A DNA stretch of 64,000 bases, taken from NCBI RefSeq assembly GCF_016587355.1, contig NZ_BNJF01000008.1:248001-312000 (forward strand), written 5' to 3'. The notes beneath the pieces are model-generated. The model did no database searches. It worked only from the letters and a program-made list of their open reading frames with translations, and was not told where the DNA came from. This DNA is from Ktedonospora formicarum (lineage in GTDB: Bacteria > Chloroflexota > Ktedonobacteria > Ktedonobacterales > Ktedonobacteraceae). The translations under genes were made by a program, and so were the position numbers. Below are positions 9,703 to 18,654 of this stretch, piece after piece. The first letter of the stretch is position 1. Every line of letters starts with the position of its first letter.

Positions 9703-10328
9703 TCATCTCCACTTCAAGCCCCGTTTGACATGCCACAACCGGTCCACTTCTTCCCGATCCAGCCACATCACATCGTGTTCGGCCTCATAGATCCACCTGG
9801 CTCGTCCACTCTCCATCCATTCATGCAGCGTCTGCCGAGCGATCCCACTCTCCCTGGCTGCCTTGCCCACACTCACAAGCTGATCCACAGGCAAGTATTG
9901 CTGATAAAACTGCAACAGGGCCGCATGCAAGAGCTAACCCAGGTCCGTTGCTGCCACTGCCTTAGGTAGGACCACGCGTTCCCTTCAGCAGCCGACCCAT
10001 ACACGATCGCGCACACGGCATACACCTCCCGGCGCATGCCTCCCCGGACCACGACCTCCTCCTCCTTCGACCAAGCCCAACGCTGCTTGCGTTCCGGTTC
10101 CCTCGCCGCTAGATACCCTTCCACATATTCGGCAATCCATCGCAGCTGTTGTCCCAATAGGCTGGCACGAAGTGCCTCCATCCTCTCCTCTTGAGAGCGG
10201 CGCTTCGCTGGATCGCCCTGCGTAGGTTCTCCATTCCCAGGAGGACGAAGAGACCGTACGAACAGGTAAGCACGCTCATTCACCGCTTGGAGCGTACGAT
10301 CAATCAAGGCTTGATGCTTCGGAGTCAT
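9703..10328 (-). pseudogene. Unknown protein with C-terminal excisionase-like HTH, frameshifted
   Basis: The minus-strand frame starts at 10328 (MTPKHQALIDRTLQAVNE) right after a strong GAGGAGG. It runs through a charged helical region (LRWIAEYVEGYLAAREPERK) to about 9940. The frame then shifts: one frame runs on to 9873 as low-complexity sequence, while the adjacent frame resumes as LLHAALLQFYQQYLPVDQL and contains a helix-turn-helix of the excisionase/DNA-binding type (SVGKAARESGIARQTLHEWM, then VMWLDREEVDRLW), ending at 9703. A stop (TAG) lies just before the resumed frame. Either this is one broken gene or two overlapping ones. The role may be DNA binding linked to mobile DNA; function otherwise unknown. 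Confidence 0.5.
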
Positions 10329-11087
10329 ACCTTCCTCCTCGCGCTCAGAGAGCGCTCCATCATGCAGGGCTGGTGGCCTCGTTGGGACCATCCTCACACC
10401 ATTTCCGCATCCTTACTCGCTGGTCCTTCATAGACCTTTATGCTCACATCCCGCTTGCCAAGCCGTCTCAGACATGTCCTATCACGTCTGAGACACCCTC
10501 AAACAGCCCTTCAAGCCGCCACACGAGCCACCACAACGGCTTGTGACACCTTCGCTCCCGCTGGATTTCAAGACACATCCATCGCTGTCTCTACCTGCTC
10601 CCAACTCAGCACCAGGCCCAACTGGTCGTGCCTCACCCTCTGCTCCCTCTTACACATCTGGCACACAACCTCTCACATTTTTTTACTCACACAGGTGGCA
10701 ACTCTCCTGTATCACTGCCATGGAGTGCGTCCCATCAGCCAGGCAGAACCGAACCGGCCACTCTTCTCATTTTTACACAGTGATACAGTTGGCCCACTTC
10801 GCAGCAAATGCAGATTTGCTGCGGCTCCTACCCAAGAGATTGAGCACCCACAATGAGAGATCGAAAACGATACAATCTCGTCGCTCCGTCCCATACACCC
10901 CTTGCCGCCAGACCTTCTCCATAAAAAAAGAGTAACATTGCTCAATGACCACTTTCTTCGACTCTATGTGGCTTTACAAACAAGCATCAACATCGGTATA
11001 TTTACAGAGAGCGATATCTTGTACCTGCTGTTTTACCAGCAAATGATGCGCTTCTAGAATAAAAAGAAGAGGAAACAAAAGAGCACA
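10329..11087. other. Long gap with no confident gene
   Basis: The plus strand is pyrimidine-rich, so any relic would be on the minus strand. A minus-strand stretch around 10700-10780 reads WPVRFCLADGTHSMAVIQES, and one around 10600-10640 QLGLVLSWEQVETAMDV, which look like short coding relics, but stops break both. No RNA gene was recognised. Confidence 0.3.
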
Positions 11088-11994
11088 ATGCCATGGTTTC
11101 GTAGACGGAAAGAACCTTCCTCAGCACCTCTTTCTCTTAGAGAGGGAAGAGGTCAAGCTCCCGATAGCCTTCACACGACGACCGTTGGAGCACGACGGTA
11201 TTATAGCGATGTTCCCTATGTCTTGCCCAAGGATCTCGAAGACGGAAACCGGCTCGATTTCCAGCATTATTTCTTTCGCCAAGCTATGCGGGGCTACTAT
11301 CTTGCCCCGCTTCACCCAGAGAACGTGAACAAGATCCTCGATGTTGGATGTGGAACAGGTCGCTGGCCCATTGAGATAGCCCAACTTTTCCCTCATGCGC
11401 AAGTCATGGGAGTAGATCTAGAGCCCCTTCAGCAGCAAAATGTAGCACACATACCCAACTACCATTTTATTCGTGGCAACATCTTGCAGGGATTGCCATT
11501 CCCACACGACATGTTTGACTTTGTCCATCAGCGTCTCCTCGTCATGGGTATCCCTCTCACACAATGGACCGCCGTCATCCAAGAATTACTACGAGTCACC
11601 GCCCCGGTGGATGGATTGAACTCGTTGAGGGGGCAATACCCTCTCTCCAGCTGGGCCCTATACCCAACGCTGGTTTGACTGGGGCATGCAACTGAGCAAG
11701 CCGCACGGCATCGATCCCTCCAAAATCTCCCTTTTGGGGCAATATGCCCAGGAGGCAGGAATGCGTCATTGCCAGACAACCCCTTTCGATCTGCCAGTTG
11801 GCAAATGGGGTGGACGTCTTGGTCTGCTCCTCCAACGCGACTTTCAGGCCATCTATGAGAGCCTGCGCCCTCGCTATCAGGCTCAATTAGGAATCAGTGA
11901 GGCGATCATTGAGGAGACTCTGCCAAGCATGCTGGCAGAATGGGAACAGATGCATACCCAGTTCCGCTTCTATGTGGTAACAGGGCAACCGTAA
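11088..11994 (+). pseudogene. Class I SAM methyltransferase, two frameshifts
   Basis: The first frame (11088-11605) carries a clear SAM-binding domain: ILDVGCGTGRWPIEIAQ (motif I), GVDLEPLQ at the end of strand 2, and FDFVHQRLLVMGIP. At about 11606 one base is missing, after which GGWIELVEGAIPSLQLGP reads in the next frame. Near 11665 another base is missing and RWFDWGMQLSKPHGIDPSK follows in the third frame to 11994. The reconstructed protein of about 300 residues is like the methyltransferases abundant in Ktedonobacteria. Substrate unknown. Two nearby one-base losses favour a pseudogene, though assembly errors are possible. Start ATG 11088 follows AAGAGGAAAC. Confidence 0.7.
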
Positions 11995-11999
11995 CCATT

Positions 12000-12698
12000 T
12001 CCAGTCTGGTGGCGAGCACACTGCGCCTATCCCATGAACCTGAGTTCGTGTGCCTCGCCGCTAGCGTGTCCCGACCCACCCACGCATATGTCTCTACGCC
12101 CTATGGCTATCGATCTACTGAATTTACCAGAAGGAAAGGGATGCGTACCCATCGCCTAATCCCCTACTCAGAAGAGTTTCTCATCCTCACCTGTCCCACC
12201 ACGCGCACCAACTATGCCAAGCTTGATGCTGCATGCGGAGTCGTAGTCAATGGGTTTCGTTATTACCATCCCCTGATGCGCTTCTCCAAAGAAGCTGGCA
12301 AACCTGTCAAGGTTCGGTACGAGCCGTTTGATATGAGCAGAGCCTATGCCTTTGTGGATGGACAATGGTTGACCTGTGCTGAAGATGCCTTGCTTCAGGT
12401 CCAGGGCCGTTCTGAACGAGAATGGGGACTGATCCTGGATGAATGGCGGGAACAGCAACGGGTCCATCAGCGCAAGCGCGTCGGCATCGACAGTGCAAGG
12501 CTGGCTGCGTTTCTGGAAGACCTGCTCACCGAGGAAGCGCTGCTTTCTCAGCAACAACGCGATCTGGAAGGCGTAGCCATTCGCGAAGCGATTGTTGGTC
12601 CGACGAACAGAGCCTCTCTCGAAGCAAGCGACAGCGACCTGGAAATGGACGATGAACTTGATCTGACGACCCTTCCAACCTTAGAGGAGTATCGATAA
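12000..12698 (+). pseudogene. Tn7/Tn5053-like transposase (TnsB/TniA), C-terminal part only
   Basis: The recognisable portion, from about 12139, is the Mu-type C-terminal beta-barrel of TnsB/TniA transposases: THRLIPYSEEFLILTCPTT, YAKLDAACGVVVNGFRYYHP and VKVRYEPFDMSRAYAFVDGQW. It is followed by a helical region and an acidic tail (SDSDLEMDDELDL) ending TLPTLEEYR, the part that in TnsB/TniA contacts the partner ATPase. The catalytic DDE core and N-terminal DNA-binding domains are absent; upstream sequence belongs to the methyltransferase relic. The stop is 1 base before the ATG of the TnsC/TniB gene, the normal tnsB-tnsC spacing. This is a 5'-deleted transposon gene. Confidence 0.75.
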
Positions 12699-12699
12699 C

Positions 12700-13299
12700 A
12701 TGGTACAATTGACCCCAGTTGCAAGAGCACGATTGGAGGCATTTAAAGCGGTCGTCGTCAAACACGCGCATCTGCAGGATGTGGATGATCAACTCTCTTT
12801 GCGGGTCGAAGAACATGCTGATGCGACCCATGTGCTGCTTTGTGGACCTGATAGCGTTGGAAAGTCGAAAGCGCTGAGTATTATCGCAGAGCGGTTTAAA
12901 GATGAGGAAACAGATCGTTTCGTCGTTCCGATTCTCCTGTTAGAGCCGATCCCGCCGGACCAGGGAGCGTACCTTCGACTCGATTACTACTGGCAAATCA
13001 TCGATACGCTCAAAGAACATGTGCTGGTCAAAGAGCTGGTCGGCAGTGTGGCTCATATCATGACTGCTCCCAAACCAGCCCGCGCCAAGTTAGGCACAAT
13101 TGACTGGTTCAAGATGCGCCAGGTGGCGGAACAAGCGCTTATCCGCGCACGCGTGAAAGCCGTGTTCGCTGACGAAGGACATCGCTTGATGCAAGGAGAC
13201 GGAAGCCACAGCGTTGATGAGCAACTGGAATGGATGAAGTCGTTAAGCAATCGCACATCGGAGTTCCCCGCTTTGAGTATCCAACATGTCTGGCGGTGA
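12700..13299 (+). CDS. TnsC/TniB-like transposition AAA+ ATPase, truncated
   Basis: A 199-residue AAA+ protein of the TnsC/TniB family: Walker A GPDSVGKS near residue 50, Walker B VKAVFADEGHRL near residue 145, and the MKSLSNRTS segment where family members continue into sensor 1. After that the frame turns into unrelated sequence and stops, so the C-terminal third (sensor 2, contact with TniQ/TnsD) is missing. In Tn7-like elements this ATPase selects the target and activates TnsB. It directly follows the TnsB C-terminus. No TniQ, TnsA or Cas gene is nearby. Probably inactive. Confidence 0.75.
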   Translation: MVQLTPVARARLEAFKAVVVKHAHLQDVDDQLSLRVEEHADATHVLLCGPDSVGKSKALSIIAERFKDEETDRFVVPILLLEPIPPDQGAYLRLDYYWQIIDTLKEHVLVKELVGSVAHIMTAPKPARAKLGTIDWFKMRQVAEQALIRARVKAVFADEGHRLMQGDGSHSVDEQLEWMKSLSNRTSEFPALSIQHVWR

Positions 13300-13506
13300 G
13301 AGACATCAAGCCAAAGGGAGATCGGGGGAAATTTCCCTCACACCCCAAACGTATGACCGCCACTCTTAACCACGGTCTCCACTGGGTTAAGAAAGATATT
13401 ACCTGGAGACTTTCTGAATGAGACAGTACAACCTTGGTTTTTATATGGAGCGTTTTTGCTCGTTCTCCAGAAGATGTTTTGAAGAGAGGCTGAAAATAGG
13501 AAACGT

Positions 13507-14271
13507 ATGGCTACCACATTTTTACGAACAAGCGATCTAGCACAGGAACTGGACGTCCACGTCAACACCATTCGGATCTATGAAGCTTCTGGGTTCCTGT
13601 CAAACGTTCCACGCGGAACCAATGGGTATCGCCAATACCGCGCGATCCACCTGGAACAGGCGCGGCTCGCGCATCTGGCGCTGCACTGGCCATATGTAGG
13701 GAACAAACAGCACCTCATCGATCTGGTGAAAAGCGCAGCCAATGACGATCTGGGCATGGCTATGGAATTTGCCTATGAGTATCTTGCTGATGTGCGGGCC
13801 GAGCGCACCCACGCCGAGGCCGCTATTGCGTTTCTCGAACGCTGGGCAGCGGGATACGCCCTGGATGCCTCATCACATCCAATGCATATTCGCCAGGCAG
13901 CCGCGCACCTCAACGTATCCATCGATATGCTGCGCAATTGGGAGCGCAACGGATTGCTGACAGTCCCACGCGAGCCAGCGAATCAGTATCGCCTGTATGG
14001 CAGCGCCGAATTGGGACGCCTGCGCGTGATCCGTATGCTCGTCAAGTCTGGCTTCAGTCTGGCGGCTATCCTGCGTATGTTGCAGCAGGCGGACAGCGGC
14101 AACAGCAGGAACCTGCGCGATGCGCTGAACATTCCGTCTGAAGAGGATACCCATGATTATGTGGTGGTCGCCGCTGATCGCTGGCTTGCCAGTCTGTTGA
14201 AACTGGAACAACGCGCGCAGGAGATGATTGAGCTGATCGGGCGCATGATCGAGATGCTCCATACGCAATAA
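13507..14271 (+). CDS. Tandem MerR-type HTH regulator
   Basis: A 254-residue protein with two MerR-type winged helix-turn-helix domains. The first is FLRTSDLAQELDVHVNTIRIYE (residues 5-26) with GYRQYRAIHLEQARLAHLA. The second is MHIRQAAAHLNVSIDMLRNWE (about 127-147) with NQYRLYGSAELGRLRVIRML. A helical C-terminus (WLASLLKLEQRAQEMIELI) may serve dimerisation. No cysteine cluster for metal sensing is seen. It follows the TnsB/TnsC remnant by about 200 bases in the same orientation and may have been cargo or a regulator of that transposon; that link is inference. Start ATG 13507 follows GGAAACGT. The 207-base gap before it holds nothing clear. Confidence 0.8.
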   Translation: MATTFLRTSDLAQELDVHVNTIRIYEASGFLSNVPRGTNGYRQYRAIHLEQARLAHLALHWPYVGNKQHLIDLVKSAANDDLGMAMEFAYEYLADVRAERTHAEAAIAFLERWAAGYALDASSHPMHIRQAAAHLNVSIDMLRNWERNGLLTVPREPANQYRLYGSAELGRLRVIRMLVKSGFSLAAILRMLQQADSGNSRNLRDALNIPSEEDTHDYVVVAADRWLASLLKLEQRAQEMIELIGRMIEMLHTQ

Positions 14272-14283
14272 GCGGTCCACAAA

Positions 14284-14518
14284 ACCATTATCCGAAACTG
14301 ACCCAAAGATGGACAAGCCATATTTCGCGTTCGGTTCCTGCTTCAACGAACAACGTGCCTGGATATACCGGGTCTTACAGGATCTCCACAGGCGTGCATT
14401 CCGGTGTAACTCACCGTGCGAGGAGTAATTCTAGCAGAAACGAAGGACGAACGCAAGAGCAACAGATGTCAACGGAAAGAGCTATTTGTCTCCTCTTCAA
14501 GAAACTTGTTTTAACCCT
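14284..14518. repeat. Dispersed 235-bp repeat, copy 1
   Basis: This stretch is clearly homologous, with scattered substitutions, to 49920-50152. Shared blocks include CGTTCGGTTCCTGCTTCAAC, AGGATCTCCACAGGCGTGCA and CTCTTCAAGAAACTTGTTTT. Neither copy holds an intact gene. Copy 1 lies just after the MerR gene and before a VOC gene; copy 2 lies before a GH15 gene. It could be a relic of a mobile element or a conserved leader. Confidence 0.8.
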
Positions 14519-14598
14519 CCATATGTACACCACCCCTTTTAGAATAAACATGTTGATTGTCGTAACATACATGCTGTTCTTCAGGGGGGTATCTCAAC

Positions 14599-14937
14599 TT
14601 GAAAATGAACCACCTTAATCTGGCTGTCACGAATGTCCCAGCCGCCGCACAGTTTCTCGAAACGTACTTCGGGTTACGCAAGCAGGGCGGCAACCAGGGG
14701 CTGACGGTGCTCTTCGACGACGATAATCTGGTCCTCGCCTTGATGAAAGCGAGTCAGGTCAGCTATCCCAGTACGTTTCATATCGGCTTTGCTCAGGAAA
14801 GCGCGGAGTGCGTCAACGAGATCTATCAACGCTTGAAAAACGATGGGTTTGAGGTCAAGCCACCACAGCGCCGTCACGCCTGGACCTTTTATGTGCAAGC
14901 GCCAGGTGGTTTTACGGTCGAGGTCGCGAGTCGGTAG
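14599..14937 (+). CDS. VOC (glyoxalase/bleomycin-resistance) family protein
   Basis: A 112-residue single VOC-domain protein: NHLNLAVTNVPAAAQFLETYFGL at the start, STFHIGFAQ in the middle and FYVQAPGGFTVEVAS at the end, the standard beta-alpha-beta-beta-beta layout with a metal-ligand Glu in the last strand. Family members bind small hydrophobic or thiol compounds or catalyse isomerisation and dioxygenation after dimerising; the specific role is not visible. The start is probably TTG 14599, because AGGGGGG lies 8-9 bases upstream; the first ATG is 14605. Cytoplasmic. Confidence 0.8.
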   Translation: MKMNHLNLAVTNVPAAAQFLETYFGLRKQGGNQGLTVLFDDDNLVLALMKASQVSYPSTFHIGFAQESAECVNEIYQRLKNDGFEVKPPQRRHAWTFYVQAPGGFTVEVASR

Positions 14938-15065
14938 CGAGCACGCATACATTCTCTGGATCACATCGCCATGCCAGCCTTCTGGATCTGCTCCAGGAAG
15001 CGTGTGAGAGCTTCGATATCATCCATATTGTTCAAGCAGAAAAAGCGAAGGGGTCAATCATCTTC

Positions 15066-15704
15066 ATGGAAATCACTAGAGGGGTCCATCTCTTACAGTC
15101 AACCAATGGGAGTTATGTCTATCTCATCATGGGAGAGGAACCCATCCTGATTGATACCAGTTTGCCAGGACGCGCAGCAGCGATCCTGACGGAACTGGAA
15201 ACCCTCGGTCTCAAACCCACAGACCTTGCTCATATTTTCCTGACGCATCATGATGTCGATCATATGGGCAATGCAAAAGCCTTGCAGCAAGCATCTGGCG
15301 CAAAGCTGTGGGCTCCCCAGGAGGATCTGCCCTATATTCTTGGTCAGCGCAACCGGGAAGGCTTCAAACGCCTGATTCAGACCTTCGTCAAAGTAGAGGT
15401 TCCGCAGATCGACGCCACCTATGCTCCAGGGCAAAGGATCGGGGGAATAGAGGTCATTCCTACGCCGGGACACACCCCAGGGCATGTCTCCTTTCTTTCT
15501 GGTGACACGCTGTTTTGCGGAGATCTGGTCATGAGTAAGAAAGGGAAATTGCAACCCGCATCGGCATTTCTCACCTGGGACAAAGCCATCTTGAAACGTT
15601 CGCTGAGCGAAGTCAAGCACTTCTCGTTTACCTGGGTTTGCACCGCACACGGAGAACCCGTTCAACGCGGGAATCTGTGGGAAGCGCTGACTGAGCGTCT
15701 CTAG
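15066..15704 (+). CDS. Metallo-beta-lactamase-fold hydrolase
   Basis: A 212-residue MBL-fold protein. The metal-binding loop reads THHDVDHMG (residues 60-68), the HxDxDH variant common in general MBL hydrolases; the second histidine is in TPGHTPGHVSF, the bridging aspartate in FCGDLVM and the last histidine in CTAHGEPV. No signal peptide, so cytoplasmic. Family members hydrolyse lactones, thioesters or phosphoesters; the substrate is not predictable. The gene starts 128 bases after the VOC gene; the ATG has only a weak upstream site (AATCATCTTC). Confidence 0.85.
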   Translation: MEITRGVHLLQSTNGSYVYLIMGEEPILIDTSLPGRAAAILTELETLGLKPTDLAHIFLTHHDVDHMGNAKALQQASGAKLWAPQEDLPYILGQRNREGFKRLIQTFVKVEVPQIDATYAPGQRIGGIEVIPTPGHTPGHVSFLSGDTLFCGDLVMSKKGKLQPASAFLTWDKAILKRSLSEVKHFSFTWVCTAHGEPVQRGNLWEALTERL

Positions 15705-15792
15705 ACGGAAGATGTTGTCCATTGCCCAGGATACATGGAAGTATCTCTCATACATCCATAAGCCGCTTTACAAGTCAACCAAAATGCGAGTG

Positions 15793-15837
15793 ACTCGTAG
15801 CAGAAGCAGTTTCTGTGATGTGTTTTCTGCTACGAGT
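15793..15837. repeat. 13-bp perfect inverted repeat (hairpin)
   Basis: Arms 15793-15805 (ACTCGTAGCAGAA) and 15825-15837 pair perfectly across a 19-base loop. There is no T-run after it, so it is not an obvious terminator for the MBL gene. The rest of 15705-16127 holds nothing recognisable. Confidence 0.6.
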
Positions 15838-16127
15838 TAGGAGGAGCGGCATGGCATCGTCACATATGAGTTATGCAGGCAAAACAGATCAGCTAAAAGC
15901 GTCTTCTCGCTGTTGGGCGCCAATTTATGCAAGCAAAAAGCAAGCCGCTCCAGCAGCGATTTCTACGACCTACGCGCCATATATTACGAGAAAACTTGCT
16001 CATTTGAGCACACTTGGCAAGGTCTGAATAGATGAGATAAAATGCCATGCCATTTTTGTGGAAGAAGCTAATCTGCTGACAGCTCTTCGTAGGCCAATCG
16101 CGCCACGTTTTATGGCACAAATTGGAC

Positions 16128-16248
16128 AATTCGGTGGGTGAGTATTCAGAAGCCTGAAGCAGCCAGCAGAGGGGAAGGAAGCCCAATTCCTCTGCTGGCT
16201 ATGCCTCTTTTACCTGTTTTACCATCCACAAAGTAAAGAGATCTACAC
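16128..16248 (-). repeat. MITE-like repeat, truncated inverted copy
   Basis: Read on the minus strand this is homologous to 18655-18777: it has the right-hand end beginning GTGTAGATCT, the AAAACAGGTAAAAGAG block, a hairpin of CCAGCAGAGG with CCTCTGCTGG, and ends at the CACCCACCGAATT block. The second terminal arm is missing. The stop codon of the padR-like gene (TAG, 16243-16245) lies inside the terminal repeat, so insertion probably altered that gene's 3' end. Confidence 0.75.
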
Positions 16249-16869
16249 CCCGCGCGTTTCAGATGGTGGCACACATTCCTCTGACTTCTTCTCTTCGTAT
16301 TTTTCAAGAAAGGTAAGTGTCTCGCGAAGCCAACTCAAGTACATTTCCTCGAAACGTTGCTCAAATTGGACGACCAGACCAAGGTAGGTATCATGAGCAG
16401 GAACCCCTCCAGTACCAGAGAGCCCGGCAAGCGGATTACCATGCGTCTGCACTTCAATCAGTGCCTGCGTCAGACGCTGCTCATGGTCAGCAATGGCCTT
16501 TCGAAAACTCTCTGCTAGTGCTCCAGGTGGTGCGCTTTGCCCAAACATGGTTCTGAGGAAAAGCTCATCACGCAATTGCGGCTTCTCAAGTTGCTGCGTG
16601 TGCCAGGCCGCTAAAGCTTCTCGGCCAGCCAGTGTGATGGTGTAACGTTTCCGAGCAGGACGTGAGGAGGAGCTTTCCATTTCCATTTCTACCCAGCCGA
16701 ATGTGTGCAAGCGTTGCAACTCATGATAGATCTGACTGTAGACGACTCCAAAAAACGGAATCAGGGCGTGATCGAAGCCCCGTTTGAGATCATAGCCCGA
16801 ACTTGGTCCCCACATTTCCAAGAGAGCTAACACTGCATACGTGATGGGATAAGCAGTTTTTTCTGCCAT
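16243..16869 (-). CDS. PadR-family transcriptional regulator
   Basis: A 208-residue regulator with the N-terminal PadR winged helix (YAVLALLEMWGPSSGYDLKRGF; then SQIYHELQRLHTFGWVEME and RKRYTITLAGREAL) and a C-terminal helical Vir domain used for dimerisation. Start ATG 16869 is chosen because AGGAGAAAGGA lies upstream; an earlier in-frame ATG lacks a site. It is divergent from a quinone oxidoreductase gene, with a perfect TATACTTG-A-CAAGTATA palindrome between them, the usual layout for a PadR repressor controlling itself and its target. Ligand unknown, probably a small phenolic or other lipophilic compound by analogy. Its stop lies within a MITE-like repeat. Confidence 0.88.
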   Translation of the reverse strand: MAEKTAYPITYAVLALLEMWGPSSGYDLKRGFDHALIPFFGVVYSQIYHELQRLHTFGWVEMEMESSSSRPARKRYTITLAGREALAAWHTQQLEKPQLRDELFLRTMFGQSAPPGALAESFRKAIADHEQRLTQALIEVQTHGNPLAGLSGTGGVPAHDTYLGLVVQFEQRFEEMYLSWLRETLTFLEKYEEKKSEECVPPSETRGV

Positions 16870-16951
16870 CGCATTTGTTCCTTTCTCCTCGCGTTGCTTG
16901 GTTTCTGCGCATCCTGGTGGATTGGATGGCCCCATCCTACCACATCAGAGT

Positions 16952-16968
16952 TATACTTGACAAGTATA
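16952..16968. promoter_or_regulatory. Perfect palindromic operator for the PadR regulator (predicted)
   Basis: TATACTTG-A-CAAGTATA, an 8-1-8 perfect palindrome, lies in the divergent promoter region between the PadR gene and the oxidoreductase gene. A weaker related pattern (GGTATATT...GATATATT) follows at 16979-17001. PadR sites of this ATAC/GTAT form are well known in the family; binding here is inferred. Confidence 0.7.
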
Positions 16969-17098
16969 TTTTCCCAAGGTATATTCTTTGCAGATATATT
17001 TCTGAGGGATGTATCAAACGAGGCAAGACCTGACCGTTCTGGCCAGACGGCAGGCGGGTTCTTTTCCCAAACGATGGAGAAAGAAGGAGAAAGGTACG

Positions 17099-18043
17099 AT
17101 GACAGAACCATTGATGCAAGCCATTCGGGTCCATAGCTATGGGGGGCCGGAGCAACTAAAATTCGAATGGATCGAACGTCCTCAACCTCAAACAGGTGAA
17201 GTGTTCGTGCGTGTTTACGCGGCAGGCGTCAATCCGCTCGATTGGAAAATCCGCCAGGGCTTGATGCAAGAGTATATGCCCAAAGCATTTCCCTACATCC
17301 CAGGTGTGGAAGTGGCGGGAGTGATCGAGGCCATTGGCCCTGGAGTTTCGGGCTTCGCGCCTGGTCAGGCTGTTTTTGGAGGGACTGAAAGGGGAGCCTA
17401 CGCCGAGTATATCACCGTCAATGCCTCTTTGCTTGCAACGAAGCCAGAGACCTTGACGTTTGCTGAGGCCGCGACGATCAAGGGAGGCGCAATGGTGGCC
17501 TGGCGGGCGCTCTTTGAGCACGGTGAGCTCCAGGCAGGTCAGCATCTTTTGATTCAAGGCGCAGCAGGTGGTGTGGGGGTATTAGCGGTCCAGTTGGCCA
17601 AATGGAAAGGGGCACATGTGATTGCTACCACTTCCACAGCGAACCTCGCCTTCGTTCGTTCTCTGGGAGCCGATCAGGTGGTAGATTATACCACGACTCC
17701 GATTACCCAGGTGATCAAGGAGGTTGACATGGTCTTCGATGCAGTTGGAGGAAAAACCTTACAAGAGGATCTCGCGGTCCTCAAGCCTGGAGGCAGGCTC
17801 ATTTCCATCGCTACTCCACCACCAATGGAACAAGCCGCAGAGCGCGGTGTGCAAGCGATGTTCAGTCGCGGGGAATCTTCTCTTCCCTTAGAAACGTTAT
17901 TACCGCAGCTTGTTCGCTTGATCGAGAAAGGACATCTCAAAGTGACCGTTGGGAAAATCTTTGCCCTGAGCGAAGTGCAGAAGGCACACGAGCTGTCTCA
18001 GAGCGGTCATGGGCGTGGCAGAATTGTGTTACAGATTGCATAG
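17099..18043 (+). CDS. NADPH:quinone oxidoreductase, MDR superfamily (zinc-free type)
   Basis: A 314-residue medium-chain dehydrogenase/reductase. N-terminal GroES-like domain with AGVNPLDWKIRQG, then the nucleotide-binding motif IQGAAGGVGVLAVQLAK and a C-terminal GHGRGRIVLQIA. The catalytic zinc Cys/His pair is absent, as in quinone oxidoreductases. ATG 17099 follows AAGGAGAAAGG; the longer frame from 17009 runs over the operator. It is divergent from the PadR regulator and followed after 22 bases by a cupin gene, so it is likely PadR-controlled and helps detoxify a quinone or enone. Reaction by family: NADPH-dependent reduction of quinones or alkenals. Confidence 0.88.
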   Translation: MTEPLMQAIRVHSYGGPEQLKFEWIERPQPQTGEVFVRVYAAGVNPLDWKIRQGLMQEYMPKAFPYIPGVEVAGVIEAIGPGVSGFAPGQAVFGGTERGAYAEYITVNASLLATKPETLTFAEAATIKGGAMVAWRALFEHGELQAGQHLLIQGAAGGVGVLAVQLAKWKGAHVIATTSTANLAFVRSLGADQVVDYTTTPITQVIKEVDMVFDAVGGKTLQEDLAVLKPGGRLISIATPPPMEQAAERGVQAMFSRGESSLPLETLLPQLVRLIEKGHLKVTVGKIFALSEVQKAHELSQSGHGRGRIVLQIA

Positions 18044-18065
18044 CCAAAAAAAGAGTGAAAAACGC

Positions 18066-18560
18066 ATGAGTGTTGAGAAAAACCCAACAACTGGCCTGAC
18101 CATCGATCTTTTTGGGCCAACCATTGAGTTCCTGACTGCGCCGGAAGATGCGCAAAGCGACTTCTGTATGCTAAAAGGTATGATCCCACCAGGCGGTTTT
18201 GTTCCGCTTCACAGCCACCCTGAAACAGAGGATTTTTTCATTCTCTCTGGGAAGGTGCTGGTTCTCAGGCAGGACAATGATCGAGGCGACGAATGGATCG
18301 AGGCGACGGAGGGCGATTACGTCCATATTCCAGTCAATGTACCACACGCCTTCCGCAACATTGGAGACTTCCCGGTCATCCAATTGATTGCTACGACAAA
18401 AAGGCTGGGGCAATTCTTGCGGGAGGCGGGAAGACCAATGACGGATGCACTCCATCCGGTGACACCTGAAGACTTCGCATGCTCGGCAATGGTTGGTGCC
18501 AGATATGGTTTTTGGATCGCTACCCCCGAAGAGAACGCGACGGTTGGGATACATTTCTAG
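18066..18560 (+). CDS. Cupin-domain protein
   Basis: A 164-residue single-domain cupin. Motif 1 reads HSHPETEDFFIL (His49, His51, Glu55) and motif 2 contains the last histidine in VPHAFRNIGDFPV, together a complete metal-binding set. After the barrel, a C-terminal extension EDFACSAMVGARYGFWIATP resembles quercetinase/pirin-like cupins. It begins 22 bases after the oxidoreductase gene and is probably in the same PadR-controlled operon, suggesting a joint role with a phenolic or quinone substrate. Enzyme or sensor is undecided. Downstream at about 18562-18596 an imperfect hairpin could end the transcript. Confidence 0.82.
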   Translation: MSVEKNPTTGLTIDLFGPTIEFLTAPEDAQSDFCMLKGMIPPGGFVPLHSHPETEDFFILSGKVLVLRQDNDRGDEWIEATEGDYVHIPVNVPHAFRNIGDFPVIQLIATTKRLGQFLREAGRPMTDALHPVTPEDFACSAMVGARYGFWIATPEENATVGIHF

Positions 18561-18654
18561 ATGAGAACAGGGAAAGCAGAACCGCTTTCTCTGCTCTCAC
18601 TCTTCTCGCCAGCGCTTTTTCTTTTTGTTCGTGCTCGCTCCTTGGCCACAAGTT

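Noticed and set aside
10440..10935. Two overlapping plus-strand frames (10440-10856 and 10543-10935)
   Set aside because: The strand is pyrimidine-rich and the products are Ser/Thr/Pro low-complexity sequence without family features or ribosome sites.
12000..14518. CRISPR-associated transposon
   Set aside because: TnsB/TnsC relics and a MerR gene are present, but no Cas effector, TniQ or repeat array is in the window.
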